From Tenacibaculum caenipelagi (GTDB taxonomy: Bacteria; Bacteroidota; Bacteroidia; Flavobacteriales; Flavobacteriaceae), in contig NZ_SNYH01000004.1 in the NCBI RefSeq assembly GCF_004363005.1, forward strand, positions 390,510 through 454,509: DNA of 64,000 nucleotides. Reading direction: 5' to 3'. The notes beneath the pieces were generated by a model that saw only the letters and a list, made by a program, of their open reading frames with translations, was not told the origin of the DNA and made no database searches. The position numbers and the translations under genes are program-made. Positions 1-8,508 of this stretch are shown in pieces. The first letter of the stretch is position 1. Every line of letters starts with the position of its first letter.

Positions 1-800
1 TGCAAGTAATACTCACGTTGCTGTTTATCTAAATCAGATCGTGTTTTAGATTGAATATCATTACGCAATTGTAACTTCTGAAGTTCTTTATCTAAATTTT
101 TTAGTGTTAAAAGCGCTCGCTCTTTTAAATTATCTTTTTCTAATAATACTTGCTTTTGCGCTACACTCAACTCCATATTTGAAGAAATAAAATTCACCAA
201 AAATGAGCTAGATTGAATATTTTTAATTGCGAAAGATGCTTCAGAAGGAAGCATTGGGTTCTCCTTAATTACCTCTAAAGCTAGCTCTTTAATTGAATCT
301 ATAATTGCATCAAATTCTTTTTGATCGTCAACATCACGCTCGTCAATAGCTTCATGAACTTTAGCTTTTAGGTAAGGTTCTTCTTGTATTATCTTTTCAA
401 TTTCAAAACGCTTTTTCCCTTGAATAATCACTGTTGTGTTACCATCAGGCATTTTTAGTACACGCAAAATCTGTGCTACTACACCAGTTTGATAAATATC
501 ATCAATAGTTGGATCTTCGACATCGGTGTCTTTTTGTGCTACAACCCCAACAACTTTATCTCCTTTATTAGCGTCTTTGATTAACTGAATAGATTTGTCT
601 CTTCCTGCTGTAATAGGAATTACAACACCTGGAAACAATACTGTATTGCGCAATGGAAGAATTGGTAACTCTTCTGGAATGCTTTCATTATTTATTAACT
701 CTTCGTCTTCTGGTGTTAATAATGGAATTAACTCTGAATCTTCATTAAAAACGTCTTGAAGCGACAAATTGTCTAAATGAATTATTTTTGATTTGCTCAT
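1..800 (-). CDS. lon: Lon ATP-dependent protease, N-terminal part (runs off window)
   Basis: Translating the minus strand from the ATG at 800 gives an acidic N-terminal tail, then a LON substrate-binding domain: a PILPLRNTVLFPGVVIPI stretch, the phrase RVLKMPDGNTTVIIQGKKRF and a helical region up to the window edge. This is the N-terminal third of the ATP-dependent serine protease Lon, a cytosolic hexamer that degrades misfolded and regulatory proteins. The AAA+ and protease domains lie outside the window, so catalytic residues cannot be checked. It diverges from the lipoprotein gene at 1029 across 228 bases. Confidence 0.93.
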   Translation of the reverse strand, partial: MSKSKIIHLDNLSLQDVFNEDSELIPLLTPEDEELINNESIPEELPILPLRNTVLFPGVVIPITAGRDKSIQLIKDANKGDKVVGVVAQKDTDVEDPTIDDIYQTGVVAQILRVLKMPDGNTTVIIQGKKRFEIEKIIQEEPYLKAKVHEAIDERDVDDQKEFDAIIDSIKELALEVIKENPMLPSEASFAIKNIQSSSFLVNFISSNMELSVAQKQVLLEKDNLKERALLTLKNLDKELQKLQLRNDIQSKTRSDLDKQQREYYL

Positions 801-1028
801 ATCTTATATATTCTGTCATAGTGGCATTATTTATTATGCTAAAAAATAAAAACCTCTATTAAAACCCTGTTAATTACTGGTAAACAATTAAATAAACTTA
901 CTTTAATACTTACCCCTATTCTATTGTTCAATTCTTATGCCAATAAAAACTATAACCAACTTAAATTGTAACTATTTTTGTTGTTAGTCGTCATATAAAT
1001 AACTTGTTAAACAAAAACTAACTATAAA
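801..1028. promoter_or_regulatory. Divergent intergenic region lon / TPR lipoprotein
   Basis: This gap must hold the promoters of both divergent genes. On the plus strand there is a Bacteroidota -7 element (TATTTTTG, 973-980) 48 bases before the ATG at 1029. No good -33 TTTG lies at the right distance. I see no clear element for lon. Confidence 0.5.
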
Positions 1029-1715
1029 ATGAAAACCAAACTCTTATTTCTTTCCTTTATTGTATTAATTTTCAGCTGTACTTCTAATAAAAATTCAGTC
1101 GATTTTATAGAGAAAGCAACAGGACGTTATTACTTTAATGCTGATGAAATTATAGAAGTTACTTTTAATGATAATCATAAACTACTCTTAAAATGGCGTG
1201 ACCAAGATTTGGAACCTTTAAAGGTTAATGATTCTACCTTTTATGTGCGTGAGTTAAATGAAAAACTTATATTTAATTCAGATAAAAACAATATAGAATT
1301 AGCTGAAAAACGTGAACATGAAGGGGAAAAGTATATTTTTGAAAAATTGAAAAAAGGCGAAAAACTACCTAGCGAATATTTAGCTGAAGGTAATTTTGAA
1401 GCTGCTTTAGAAGGTTACAAAGCTATTAAAGAAAAAGATAGTTTAACTCCTGTAATTATGGAGAGAAACTTGAATAAATTAGGCTATCAATATCTTAGAA
1501 ATAAAGAGTACAAAAATGCTATTAATGTTTTTAAGATCAATATCGAATTATATCCGAATAGCTCAAATACTTACGATAGTACAGGTGATGCTTATGCAAG
1601 AATGAAAGACACAGCAAACGCTATTGAATATTATAAAAAAGCATTAGCTATAAACCCTGAAAATAGAAGTTCTAAACGTGCTTTAGAGAAACTTACTTCT
1701 AAAGATGAAGAATAA
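1029..1715 (+). CDS. TPR-repeat lipoprotein
   Basis: The N-terminus (MKTKLLFLSFIVLIFSC) is a lipoprotein signal with the lipidated Cys at residue 17, so the protein should sit in the cell envelope. Residues 20-115 have no recognised domain. The C-terminal half contains two to three tetratricopeptide repeats, with the typical spacing of small and aromatic residues (LNKLGYQYLRNKEYKNAI, then YDSTGDAYARMKDTANAI). TPRs mediate protein-protein contacts; the partner is unknown. Its stop overlaps the next start as TAATG, so the two genes are translationally coupled. Confidence 0.8.
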   Translation: MKTKLLFLSFIVLIFSCTSNKNSVDFIEKATGRYYFNADEIIEVTFNDNHKLLLKWRDQDLEPLKVNDSTFYVRELNEKLIFNSDKNNIELAEKREHEGEKYIFEKLKKGEKLPSEYLAEGNFEAALEGYKAIKEKDSLTPVIMERNLNKLGYQYLRNKEYKNAINVFKINIELYPNSSNTYDSTGDAYARMKDTANAIEYYKKALAINPENRSSKRALEKLTSKDEE

Positions 1716-2248
1716 TGAACAAATTAAAATATCCTATAGGAAAACCTAATATTCCTGCTGAAATATCTTCTGAATTACTTGCAGAGTGGATCGATACCTT
1801 AGAGCATTTTCCTGAGAAATTAAAGAGTCTTGTTAAAGATCTATCTGAAGAACAACTAGATACTCCCTACAGAGAAAATGGTTGGACTATTAGACAAGTA
1901 ATACATCATTGTGCCGATAGTCACCATAATTCTTACATACGTTTTAAATGGACACTCACTGAAGATAAGCCTGTTATCAAAGTGTATTTTGAAGATCGTT
2001 GGGCAGAGTTATTCGATTCTAAAACAGCTCCTATTCAATTTTCTTTAGATGCTCTAAAGGCTTTACATGCTAAATGGGTTTATTTATTAAAAGGCTTAAG
2101 TGAAGAAGATTTACATAAATCTTTTATTCACCCAGACGGAAATGAAGAAGTGAAATTAAAAAACAATATTGGTATTTATGCATGGCATTGCAACCACCAT
2201 TATGCTCATATTGAGCAGTTATTAATCAAAAAGAACTGGTATAAATAG
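1715..2248 (+). CDS. DinB/YfiT-family putative metal-dependent hydrolase or thiol transferase
   Basis: At 177 residues this matches the YfiT/BstA branch of the DinB four-helix fold. Family members use a three-histidine metal site. Candidates here are His64/His65 in VIHHCADSHH and the C-terminal cluster HCNHHYAH at residues 158-165. Characterised relatives are bacillithiol S-transferases or uncharacterised hydrolases; the substrate cannot be deduced here. The start overlaps the stop of the TPR lipoprotein by one base, which suggests one transcript. The 115 bases after the stop contain no gene. Confidence 0.8.
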   Translation: MNKLKYPIGKPNIPAEISSELLAEWIDTLEHFPEKLKSLVKDLSEEQLDTPYRENGWTIRQVIHHCADSHHNSYIRFKWTLTEDKPVIKVYFEDRWAELFDSKTAPIQFSLDALKALHAKWVYLLKGLSEEDLHKSFIHPDGNEEVKLKNNIGIYAWHCNHHYAHIEQLLIKKNWYK

Positions 2249-2363
2249 TACTAAACATAGAGAATAATCTACATCCTATTCTTTTTTATAGAAGAAATTA
2301 AATAACTGTGCTGATAATAAAATAAGGATTATAAAACATTTTTAACAATGCTAAATCTTATAA

Positions 2364-2693
2364 CTATTTTTTTAAAATAATAGAAAGCATTTTAAATCTT
2401 TGATGAGCTTTAATTACACTAACTGTATTCCCAGGTATAATCATAGAGTCTCCATTTTTTAAATAAGTAAATACTTTATCAACCAATACTTCTGCTTCTC
2501 CTTCTATAACTTGAATAAATGTTGAATAAGTAGTTGGTTTTGGTTTGTAAACTTTACCATAATCTAAAGCCAATACTATAATGTCATTTGTTTCCTCATA
2601 TTCTATATGTTTAATGACTACCGTATTTGAAACATAGTGTAACTTGTCTTTAATATTATAACTTATTAGCTTTGTAAATTCGTTATTTTTCAC
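2364..2693 (-). CDS. Small cupin-domain protein
   Basis: The conserved part is one cupin barrel: KPKPTTYSTFIQVIEGEAEVLVDKVFTYLKNGDSMIIPGNTVSVIKA. It carries the G-E-A-E-V and GDSMIIPG turns of motifs 1 and 2, but the usual metal-binding histidines of motif 1 are replaced (PTTYST), so it may not bind metal in the standard way. I place the start at GTG 2693 (MKNNEF...). A longer frame to TTG 2735 would put the start codon inside a -33 TTG that lies 19 bases before a TAATTTTT -7-like box. Function is unknown; cupins of this size in flavobacteria are often small-molecule sensors or isomerase-like. Confidence 0.65.
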   Translation of the reverse strand: MKNNEFTKLISYNIKDKLHYVSNTVVIKHIEYEETNDIIVLALDYGKVYKPKPTTYSTFIQVIEGEAEVLVDKVFTYLKNGDSMIIPGNTVSVIKAHQRFKMLSIILKK

Positions 2694-2784
2694 AGTATAA
2701 AGATTAAAAATTAGGACATAAGTTACACAAAACAATAAGTAGTTTGTTATATAAAACCTATTTTAAGTTACATATATTACAGGT

Positions 2785-2829
2785 TTACTACAAAGAACCG
2801 TTTAACTTTTAAACGGTTCTTTGTAGTAA
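2785..2829. terminator. Perfect 21-bp inverted repeat, likely bidirectional terminator
   Basis: The left arm 2785-2805 and right arm 2809-2829 are exact reverse complements with a three-base loop (CTT). The core pairs AAAGAACCG with CGGTTCTTT, the usual A-tract/T-tract design of bidirectional flavobacterial terminators, but the stem extends well beyond that. It lies between the CsbD-like gene and the cupin gene, both on the minus strand. Confidence 0.75.
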
Positions 2830-2854
2830 TTAATTTTTACTTTAAAAATTAGTT

Positions 2855-3091
2855 TTATATAGTAGCTTGATAATTAGCTCTCAAAATACCTATAACCTCA
2901 CTACGATTTTTATCGAGTTTAGTTTCTAATCTTTTAAATAAATCTGTTTCTTTTCCTGTTTCAAATTTCACATCTTCTTCCGTTAATTTAGGGTATTTAA
3001 CCTTTAATGCCTTAGACTGTTTACTCCAATCTCCACTAAATTTAAAAAACTCATTTGACTTATTCTGCTCTCCTTTATTCTTAATTTCCAT
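2855..3091 (-). CDS. CsbD-like general stress protein
   Basis: The 78-residue, highly charged protein has the CsbD/YjbJ pattern: FSGDWSKQSKALKVKYPKLTEEDV, then a Lys/Glu-rich helix ending in LDKNRSEVIGILRANY. CsbD proteins are small, soluble and abundant, and are induced by general stress in many bacteria; their molecular role is unknown. The N-terminal 15 residues are a flexible extension. The gene sits directly downstream of an AraC-type regulator on the same strand, a plausible but unproven regulatory pairing. Confidence 0.7.
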   Translation of the reverse strand: MEIKNKGEQNKSNEFFKFSGDWSKQSKALKVKYPKLTEEDVKFETGKETDLFKRLETKLDKNRSEVIGILRANYQATI

Positions 3092-3189
3092 GATTGTATA
3101 ATTTTAAATAATGCTTATTTGCATTCATACAAAGATGATAATTAATAAAACTATATCTATTACACAACTAAACCCAAACCTTACATAAA

Positions 3190-3750
3190 TCACAGGTTTT
3201 CAAGGTTTTTTCTTCTTTTTTCTCCTGTTTTTTTAAAATAAGAAGGAGAATGTCCTGTAACTTTTTTAAACTGATTTGATAGGTGAGCAACACTACTGTA
3301 ATGTAATCTGTAAGAAATTTCTGTAAGATTTAACTCATTATAAAGTATAAGTTCTTTTGCTTTTTCTATTTTATGTTTTATAATAAAGTGTTGAATTGTA
3401 ATTCCTTTTACTTCTGAAAACAAATTGGATAAATATGTATAATCATATCCTAATTTTTCACTAATAAAATCAGAGTAATTAACTTTAGGTACTTCTTCTG
3501 AATAGTGTATCATTTCAATAATGATATTTTTTATTTTATCTATCAGAATACTTTTTTTATCGTCTAATAGCTCTAAACCTGAGGCTGCTAAGTTAGATTT
3601 TAATTGTTCTTTTTGTTCATTAGTAAGATTTTCTTGGATTTCAATCAAACCAAGTTCAATATTGGTATAATGTAGTCCAAGCTTTTGCAACTCTTGTTTG
3701 ACCATTAGTTTGCACCTTAAACTCACCATATATTTTACATATAGTTTCAT
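3190..3750 (-). CDS. AraC-family transcriptional regulator
   Basis: The 186 residues have an N-terminal segment starting MKLYVKYMVSLRCK and a C-terminal AraC DNA-binding domain with two helix-turn-helix units (roughly residues 85-180). The latter includes YDYTYLSNLFSEVKGIT and LTEISYRLHYSSVAHLSNQFKKVTGHSPS. This short form, with no ligand-binding cupin, is common in flavobacteria and is often linked to stress genes. It lies just upstream of the CsbD-like gene (98-base gap) and may control it. The target site is not evident. Confidence 0.88.
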   Translation of the reverse strand: MKLYVKYMVSLRCKLMVKQELQKLGLHYTNIELGLIEIQENLTNEQKEQLKSNLAASGLELLDDKKSILIDKIKNIIIEMIHYSEEVPKVNYSDFISEKLGYDYTYLSNLFSEVKGITIQHFIIKHKIEKAKELILYNELNLTEISYRLHYSSVAHLSNQFKKVTGHSPSYFKKTGEKRRKNLENL

Positions 3751-3859
3751 TGTGATTCGTTAGTAAATACTTGACTTCTGTTAAAGGTACATCATAAATA
3801 ACTAGATAAGAATAATAATAACTAATATTTATTCTGCTTTTTTATAAAAAAACTTTTGA

Positions 3860-4474
3860 CTATAACAAAATCAACAGAGCAATACCAACAAAAACCACAA
3901 TCTGTGCCCATTTTAAATAGACTCCTACTTTATTGTGCTGTTTGATGTAATCGGAAATTTTTCCTGCTAAAATTGCGATTGAAGAAAAGATGATAAATGA
4001 ACTTAGTATAAACAAACCTCCTAGTACATAAAACTGTATGACATTTGACAAGGTGTCAGAAAACAAAAACTGTGGAAAAAAAGCCAAAAAGAAAATCGTA
4101 ACCTTCGGATTTAACACATTCATCCAAAAACCAGTTTTGTATAACTGTAAGGTTGATTTTCGCTCAACATTCTCGGTTGAAAAAGCAATTTTAGCATCAC
4201 TTTTATATACTTGATATGCTAAGTATAACAAATATCCTGCTCCGAATAACTTGATAATAAAAAACAAATTCGGATTCTGTTTGATGATTTCAGAAACACC
4301 AAAAGCCACCAAAGTAGTATGAATTATACATCCTGTCATTAAACCGCCAACAGTAGCTAATCCGTATTTTTTCCCATTAACAATGCTTTGTGTTAATACA
4401 AAAATATTATCAGGACCAGGTGAAATAGCTAAAGTAGTCGTAGCGAATACAAAAGAAATGAGGGTTTCAAGCAT
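3860..4474 (-). CDS. LysE/RhtB-family amino-acid exporter
   Basis: The 204-residue hydrophobic protein has about six membrane helices and the family signature near the N-terminus (SPGPDNIFVLTQS, then GKKYGLATVGGLMTGC). LysE/RhtB proteins export amino acids such as lysine, homoserine or threonine across the inner membrane by proton exchange. The substrate cannot be assigned. A conserved NPKVTIFFLAFFPQF motif in the middle supports the family. It is downstream of the 75-residue gene and pyrD on the same strand. Confidence 0.88.
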   Translation of the reverse strand: MLETLISFVFATTTLAISPGPDNIFVLTQSIVNGKKYGLATVGGLMTGCIIHTTLVAFGVSEIIKQNPNLFFIIKLFGAGYLLYLAYQVYKSDAKIAFSTENVERKSTLQLYKTGFWMNVLNPKVTIFFLAFFPQFLFSDTLSNVIQFYVLGGLFILSSFIIFSSIAILAGKISDYIKQHNKVGVYLKWAQIVVFVGIALLILL

Positions 4475-4520
4475 TTTTATTTAATTACATAGAGTGAAAA
4501 AAATAGCTGAATTAAACATT

Positions 4521-4748
4521 TTATTCATAAATCGTAGCTCCTTTCAAAATGGTTTTGAAATTTTCCCAAGTTGGTTTATCAGCATCTATATCCATTTCCA
4601 TATTATCATAAAACCCTTGAATATCTTCTGTATATGATTCCATCGCTTCAAAAAAATCTTCTAAAGTTTTGTTTCGCCAATTAGATTTATTGTCTTTCAA
4701 ATCTTTTCTAAAATCCTTAAGAAAATCTATGAACTCAATTCTTGTCAT
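4521..4748 (-). CDS. Small acidic conserved hypothetical protein
   Basis: The 75-residue protein is acidic and predicted helical (EFIDFLKDFRKDLKDN ... FFEAMESYTEDIQGFYDN ... PTWENFKTIL). It resembles the small DUF7660 type found in many bacteria, but I rely only on overall pattern. No signal peptide or membrane helix is present. It lies 18 bases downstream of pyrD on the same strand, so it is probably co-transcribed. Function unknown. Confidence 0.6.
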   Translation of the reverse strand: MTRIEFIDFLKDFRKDLKDNKSNWRNKTLEDFFEAMESYTEDIQGFYDNMEMDIDADKPTWENFKTILKGATIYE

Positions 4749-4766
4749 TTAAGTTTTTTATGAGTT

Positions 4767-5801
4767 TTAACTTTCAGCTAAAATAGCTTTATTGATTCTT
4801 TTTACCAAACTAGGTCCTTCGTAAATAAATCCTGTATAAACCTGCACTAAGTCTGCACCTGCTTTTAGCTTTTCTAAAGCGTCTTTTTCAGAATGGATAC
4901 CTCCTACTCCAATAATTGGGAATGCTTTGTTGGAATTGTCTGCTAAATATTGAATCACTTTCGTACTTCTCTCTTTAATAGGTTGTCCGCTTAAACCTCC
5001 ATTACCTATTTCTTCCAAACGTTCCTTAGAAGCCTTTAAACCGTCTCTATTTACTGAGGTATTCGACGCTATTACTCCATCAATTTTGGTTTCTGCAACT
5101 AACTCAATAATTTCATCCAATTGTTGGTTGTTTAAATCTGGAGCTATTTTTAATAAAATAGGTTTTTGCTGCGCTTCAGCATTATTTAATTTCTGAACTT
5201 CTGTAATCAATTCCTTCAAATAATCAGCGTCTTCTAATTTTGCATGGCTAGATACATTTGGACAGCTTACATTCAGTACAAAATAATCTACATACGGATG
5301 CAATCCTTTAAAACAAGTAACATAATCTTCCGTATAATTTTCAGGAGCTGTATTGGTATTTTTACCAATGTTTCCCCCAATAATTATTTTTCCTTTGTTC
5401 TTTTTTAATTGTTCAATCGCTGCTTCCAATCCTTCATTATTAAATCCCATTCGGTTGATGATTCCTTTATCATCTTTTAAACGGAATAAACGTTTTTTAG
5501 GATTTCCTACTTGTCCTTTTGGAGTTACAGTGCCAATCTCAACAAAACCAAAACCAAAATCTGCTAACTCATTATACAACACCGCATTTTTATCAAACCC
5601 TGCTGCTAAGCCTACTGGATTTTTAAAAGTCAATCCAAATAAGTTACGCTCCAGTTTTTTATCATTAACTTGATACATTCCTCTAAAAATAGATGGCACT
5701 CCAGGTATTTTTGACAAGAACTTTACCAATGAGAATGTAAAGTGATGAATCTTTTCTGGATCAAAAAGAAAGAAGATTGGGCGAATAAGTAATTTGTACA
5801 T
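4767..5801 (-). CDS. pyrD: Dihydroorotate dehydrogenase (quinone), class 2
   Basis: This enzyme oxidises dihydroorotate to orotate with FMN and passes electrons to the quinone pool at the inner membrane; it is the fourth step of pyrimidine synthesis. Class 2 is shown by the N-terminal membrane-associating helices ([21 protein letters not shown]), and FMN-site motifs [21 protein letters not shown] and [11 protein letters not shown] are present in order. The start is the ATG at 5801. An in-frame extension to 5858 would run back through the dispersed-repeat remnant at 5828-5856 and is not expected in homologues. Length (345 aa) is typical. Confidence 0.96.
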   Translation of the reverse strand: MYKLLIRPIFFLFDPEKIHHFTFSLVKFLSKIPGVPSIFRGMYQVNDKKLERNLFGLTFKNPVGLAAGFDKNAVLYNELADFGFGFVEIGTVTPKGQVGNPKKRLFRLKDDKGIINRMGFNNEGLEAAIEQLKKNKGKIIIGGNIGKNTNTAPENYTEDYVTCFKGLHPYVDYFVLNVSCPNVSSHAKLEDADYLKELITEVQKLNNAEAQQKPILLKIAPDLNNQQLDEIIELVAETKIDGVIASNTSVNRDGLKASKERLEEIGNGGLSGQPIKERSTKVIQYLADNSNKAFPIIGVGGIHSEKDALEKLKAGADLVQVYTGFIYEGPSLVKRINKAILAES

Positions 5802-5827
5802 CAGTTTATTTTGGTTTGTTTTAATTA

Positions 5828-5856
5828 TGACCTCTCGACTGCGCTTGAGGTGACAC
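5828..5856. repeat. Fragment of a dispersed intergenic palindromic repeat
   Basis: The stretch CTCTCGACTGCGCTTGAGG with flanking TGAC and TGACA forms an imperfect palindrome (ACCTC pairs with GAGGT). I recognise this type of sequence as a common dispersed intergenic element of flavobacteria. Only one copy is present in this window, so repetition cannot be shown here. Confidence 0.5.
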
Positions 5857-5881
5857 ACTTATGTTTTTTATTTAAAAATAT

Positions 5882-5908
5882 AAAAAAAGCTCCAAAAATG
5901 GAGCTTCT
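5882..5908 (-). terminator. Rho-independent terminator of pheT
   Basis: AAGCTCC (5887-5893) pairs with GGAGCTT (5900-5906) around a six-base loop. On the minus strand the hairpin is followed by a run of seven T residues, immediately downstream of the pheT stop. Confidence 0.85.
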
Positions 5909-5911
5909 GAA

Positions 5912-8338
5912 TTATCTTAATACAGCTTCTAAATTCTTTTCGAATGTTAGCTGTAATTTTTGCATTATTTTATCTATTTGTTTGTCTTCTAACGTTTTGT
6001 TTTCATCTTGCAATACAAAACTCACCGCATACGATTTTTTTCCTTCTGGTAATTTATCACCTTCATATACGTCAAACAAATCTACTTCTTTCAATAGTTT
6101 TCTTTCCGATTGAAATGCTAAGTTGTAAACTTCTTTAAACTCAACTTTATTGTCTAATAATAATGCTAAATCGCGTTTTACTGCTGGGAACTTAGGTAAA
6201 TCAGTTACTTTAATTTTCTTCTTCCCTACTAAATCTAAAATGTTTTGCCAATTTAAGTCAGCAAATAATACTTCTTGCTTAATAGAAAATTCTTTTAAAA
6301 TAGCTCTCTTTGCAACACCTAATTCTACCAACTTCATTTTACCTAAACTTAATGTAACTCCTTCAGAGAATACATCTGATTTAGTTGGAGTAGTTTTTAA
6401 GTTATCAATTCCTAAACGACTTAACAATGTTGTTACAATTCCTTTTAAATAAAAGAAATCTGACGCTTGAGTTGCAACTCTCCAGCTGTCTGGTGTTCTG
6501 TTTCCTGTAACAAACAGCGTTAAATGTTTATCTTCTTGATACCCATTTTCGTATTTATGATATGTTTTACCAAACTCATAAAACTTTAAAGAGTTTTGTT
6601 TTCTATTGATGTTATAGGCTACAGATTCTAACCCACTAAATAGTAATGATTGACGCATTACTTTTAAATCGTTACTCAGCGGATTTAACATCTCTACATT
6701 ATACTCTGGATTCAAACTCTCAGACAAGTCAATATAATCTGCCTTTGTTAATGAGTTTGCCATTGTTTCGTTAAAACCAAGTGATGATAACTGATCTGCT
6801 ACAATATTTTCAACTTTAACTTCTTTATCATTATCAAAAGAAATAGAAGTGTTTAGCTTATGAGAGAACTCAATATTATTATAACCGTACACTCGTAAGA
6901 TCTCCTCAATAATATCTGCTTCACGTTGTACATCAACACGATATGATGGAACCACCAATCCTAAACCAGCTTCAGTAACACTATTAATTTTAATATCTAA
7001 TGAAGCTAAAATCTTTTTAATGGTTTCTTTAGGAATTTCTTGCCCAATTAATTTGTAAGCATTTTCGAATGATAAGAATACTTCAAAATCTTCAACCCTA
7101 ACTGGATAAAAATCTAAAATATCCGAAGACATTTTTCCATTTGCATACTCTTCAATCAACAACGCTGCACGCTTTAAAGCATATTTGGTTAAATTAATGT
7201 CGATTCCTCTTTCAAAACGGAAAGATGCATCGGTATTTAACGCGTGACGTTTGGCTGTTTTACGAATAGACACAGGATTAAAATATGCACTTTCTAAGAA
7301 AATAGTGTGTGTGCTTTCAGTAACTCCAGAATTTGCTCCTCCAAAAACACCACCAATACATAACGGTTTGTTATCAGCATCACAAATCATGATATCTTCA
7401 GAAGATAATTCTCTTTCAACATCATCTAACGTAGTGAATTTTGTTCCTTCTTCTAAGGTTTTCACTACTACTTTACCTCCTCTAATTTTTGAAGCATCAA
7501 AAGCGTGTAATGGTTGTCCTAATTCATGTAATACGTAGTTTGTAATATCTACAATATTATTTTTAGGAGTTAATCCAATCGCTTTTAATTTATTTTGAAT
7601 CCATTCAGGAGATTCTTTTACTTCAATATCAGTAATAGTTATACCACAATAACGAGGTACTAAATCTTTATCTTCAACTTCAATATCAATTTTATGTGTA
7701 CGCTCGTCTACATGAAAATTTGATACCGATGGAGAAATCAATTCTATATTAGTTCCTTGTTGAATTAAACCAGCACGTAAATCACGAGCCACACCAAAAT
7801 GACTCATAGCATCGGCACGGTTTGGTGTTAAACCAATTTCAAATACGTAGTCAGTTTCTATATTAAAAACTTCTGAACAAGGAGTACCAGGAGCTAAACT
7901 TTCATCTAACACCATAATTCCATCATGACCTTTACCTAAACCTAATTCGTCTTCAGCACAAATCATTCCATGGCTTTCTTCTCCTCTAATTTTTCCTTTT
8001 TTAATTTTAAATCCTTCACCTTTCTCATCATACAACATGGTACCAACAGTTGCTACAGGTACTTTTTGTCCTGCATCTACGTTAGGTGCTCCACAAACAA
8101 TTTGTACTGGATTACCATCTCCTAAATCAACAGTTGTAACTTTTAACTTATCAGCATTTGGGTGTTTTACACAAGTTTTTACTTCTCCTACAACAACTCC
8201 TTTTAAACTTCCTTTAATACTTTCAACAGTTTCTATACCTTCTACTTCAAGACCTAAGTCTGTCAATAATTCTCCTGTTTTTTCAGCTTCCCAGTCTGTT
8301 TGTAAAAATTGTCGTAACCAATTGTATGATATCTTCAT
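5912..8338 (-). CDS. pheT: Phenylalanyl-tRNA synthetase, beta subunit
   Basis: The product is the beta chain of the (alpha beta)2 enzyme that charges tRNA-Phe. Domain order is standard: N-terminal MKISYNWLRQF, tRNA-binding OB fold (KGVVVGEVKTCVKHPNADKL, about residues 45-155), B3/B4 editing region, B5 DNA-binding-like domain, core catalytic-like module and a C-terminal anticodon-binding fold (FPAVKRDLALLLD). Length of 808 residues is normal for Bacteroidota. I use the ATG at 8338 rather than a TTG two codons upstream. pheS is not adjacent, which is common outside enterobacteria and bacilli. Confidence 0.97.
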   Translation of the reverse strand: MKISYNWLRQFLQTDWEAEKTGELLTDLGLEVEGIETVESIKGSLKGVVVGEVKTCVKHPNADKLKVTTVDLGDGNPVQIVCGAPNVDAGQKVPVATVGTMLYDEKGEGFKIKKGKIRGEESHGMICAEDELGLGKGHDGIMVLDESLAPGTPCSEVFNIETDYVFEIGLTPNRADAMSHFGVARDLRAGLIQQGTNIELISPSVSNFHVDERTHKIDIEVEDKDLVPRYCGITITDIEVKESPEWIQNKLKAIGLTPKNNIVDITNYVLHELGQPLHAFDASKIRGGKVVVKTLEEGTKFTTLDDVERELSSEDIMICDADNKPLCIGGVFGGANSGVTESTHTIFLESAYFNPVSIRKTAKRHALNTDASFRFERGIDINLTKYALKRAALLIEEYANGKMSSDILDFYPVRVEDFEVFLSFENAYKLIGQEIPKETIKKILASLDIKINSVTEAGLGLVVPSYRVDVQREADIIEEILRVYGYNNIEFSHKLNTSISFDNDKEVKVENIVADQLSSLGFNETMANSLTKADYIDLSESLNPEYNVEMLNPLSNDLKVMRQSLLFSGLESVAYNINRKQNSLKFYEFGKTYHKYENGYQEDKHLTLFVTGNRTPDSWRVATQASDFFYLKGIVTTLLSRLGIDNLKTTPTKSDVFSEGVTLSLGKMKLVELGVAKRAILKEFSIKQEVLFADLNWQNILDLVGKKKIKVTDLPKFPAVKRDLALLLDNKVEFKEVYNLAFQSERKLLKEVDLFDVYEGDKLPEGKKSYAVSFVLQDENKTLEDKQIDKIMQKLQLTFEKNLEAVLR

Positions 8339-8361
8339 AATCAATCTCTAAATTTAGCCTG

Positions 8362-8394
8362 CAAATTTACGTAAAATAAAGGAAAAAATATCAA
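8362..8394 (-). promoter_or_regulatory. pheT promoter
   Basis: On the minus strand TAAATTTG (8369 to 8362) matches the Bacteroidota -7 element, with a TTG (8394 to 8392) 22 bases upstream. The predicted transcript starts about 20 bases before the pheT ATG. Confidence 0.6.
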
Positions 8395-8508
8395 CTTGTT
8401 TCCTATAGCTCTTACGAAATTGATTGTTAACATTTTGATAACATTGATTCTCTACTTTTTTTATTGATTTGTAACGCATTAACAAAATTTTAACACAAGT
8501 TCATTTAC

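Noticed and set aside
5802..5858. N-terminal extension of pyrD ([10 protein letters not shown]...)
   Set aside because: Runs back through the palindromic repeat fragment; the conserved family start MYKLLIRP lies at 5801.
5353..8351. Several plus-strand open frames opposite pyrD and pheT
   Set aside because: They are shadows of well-conserved minus-strand genes, lack promoters and family features.
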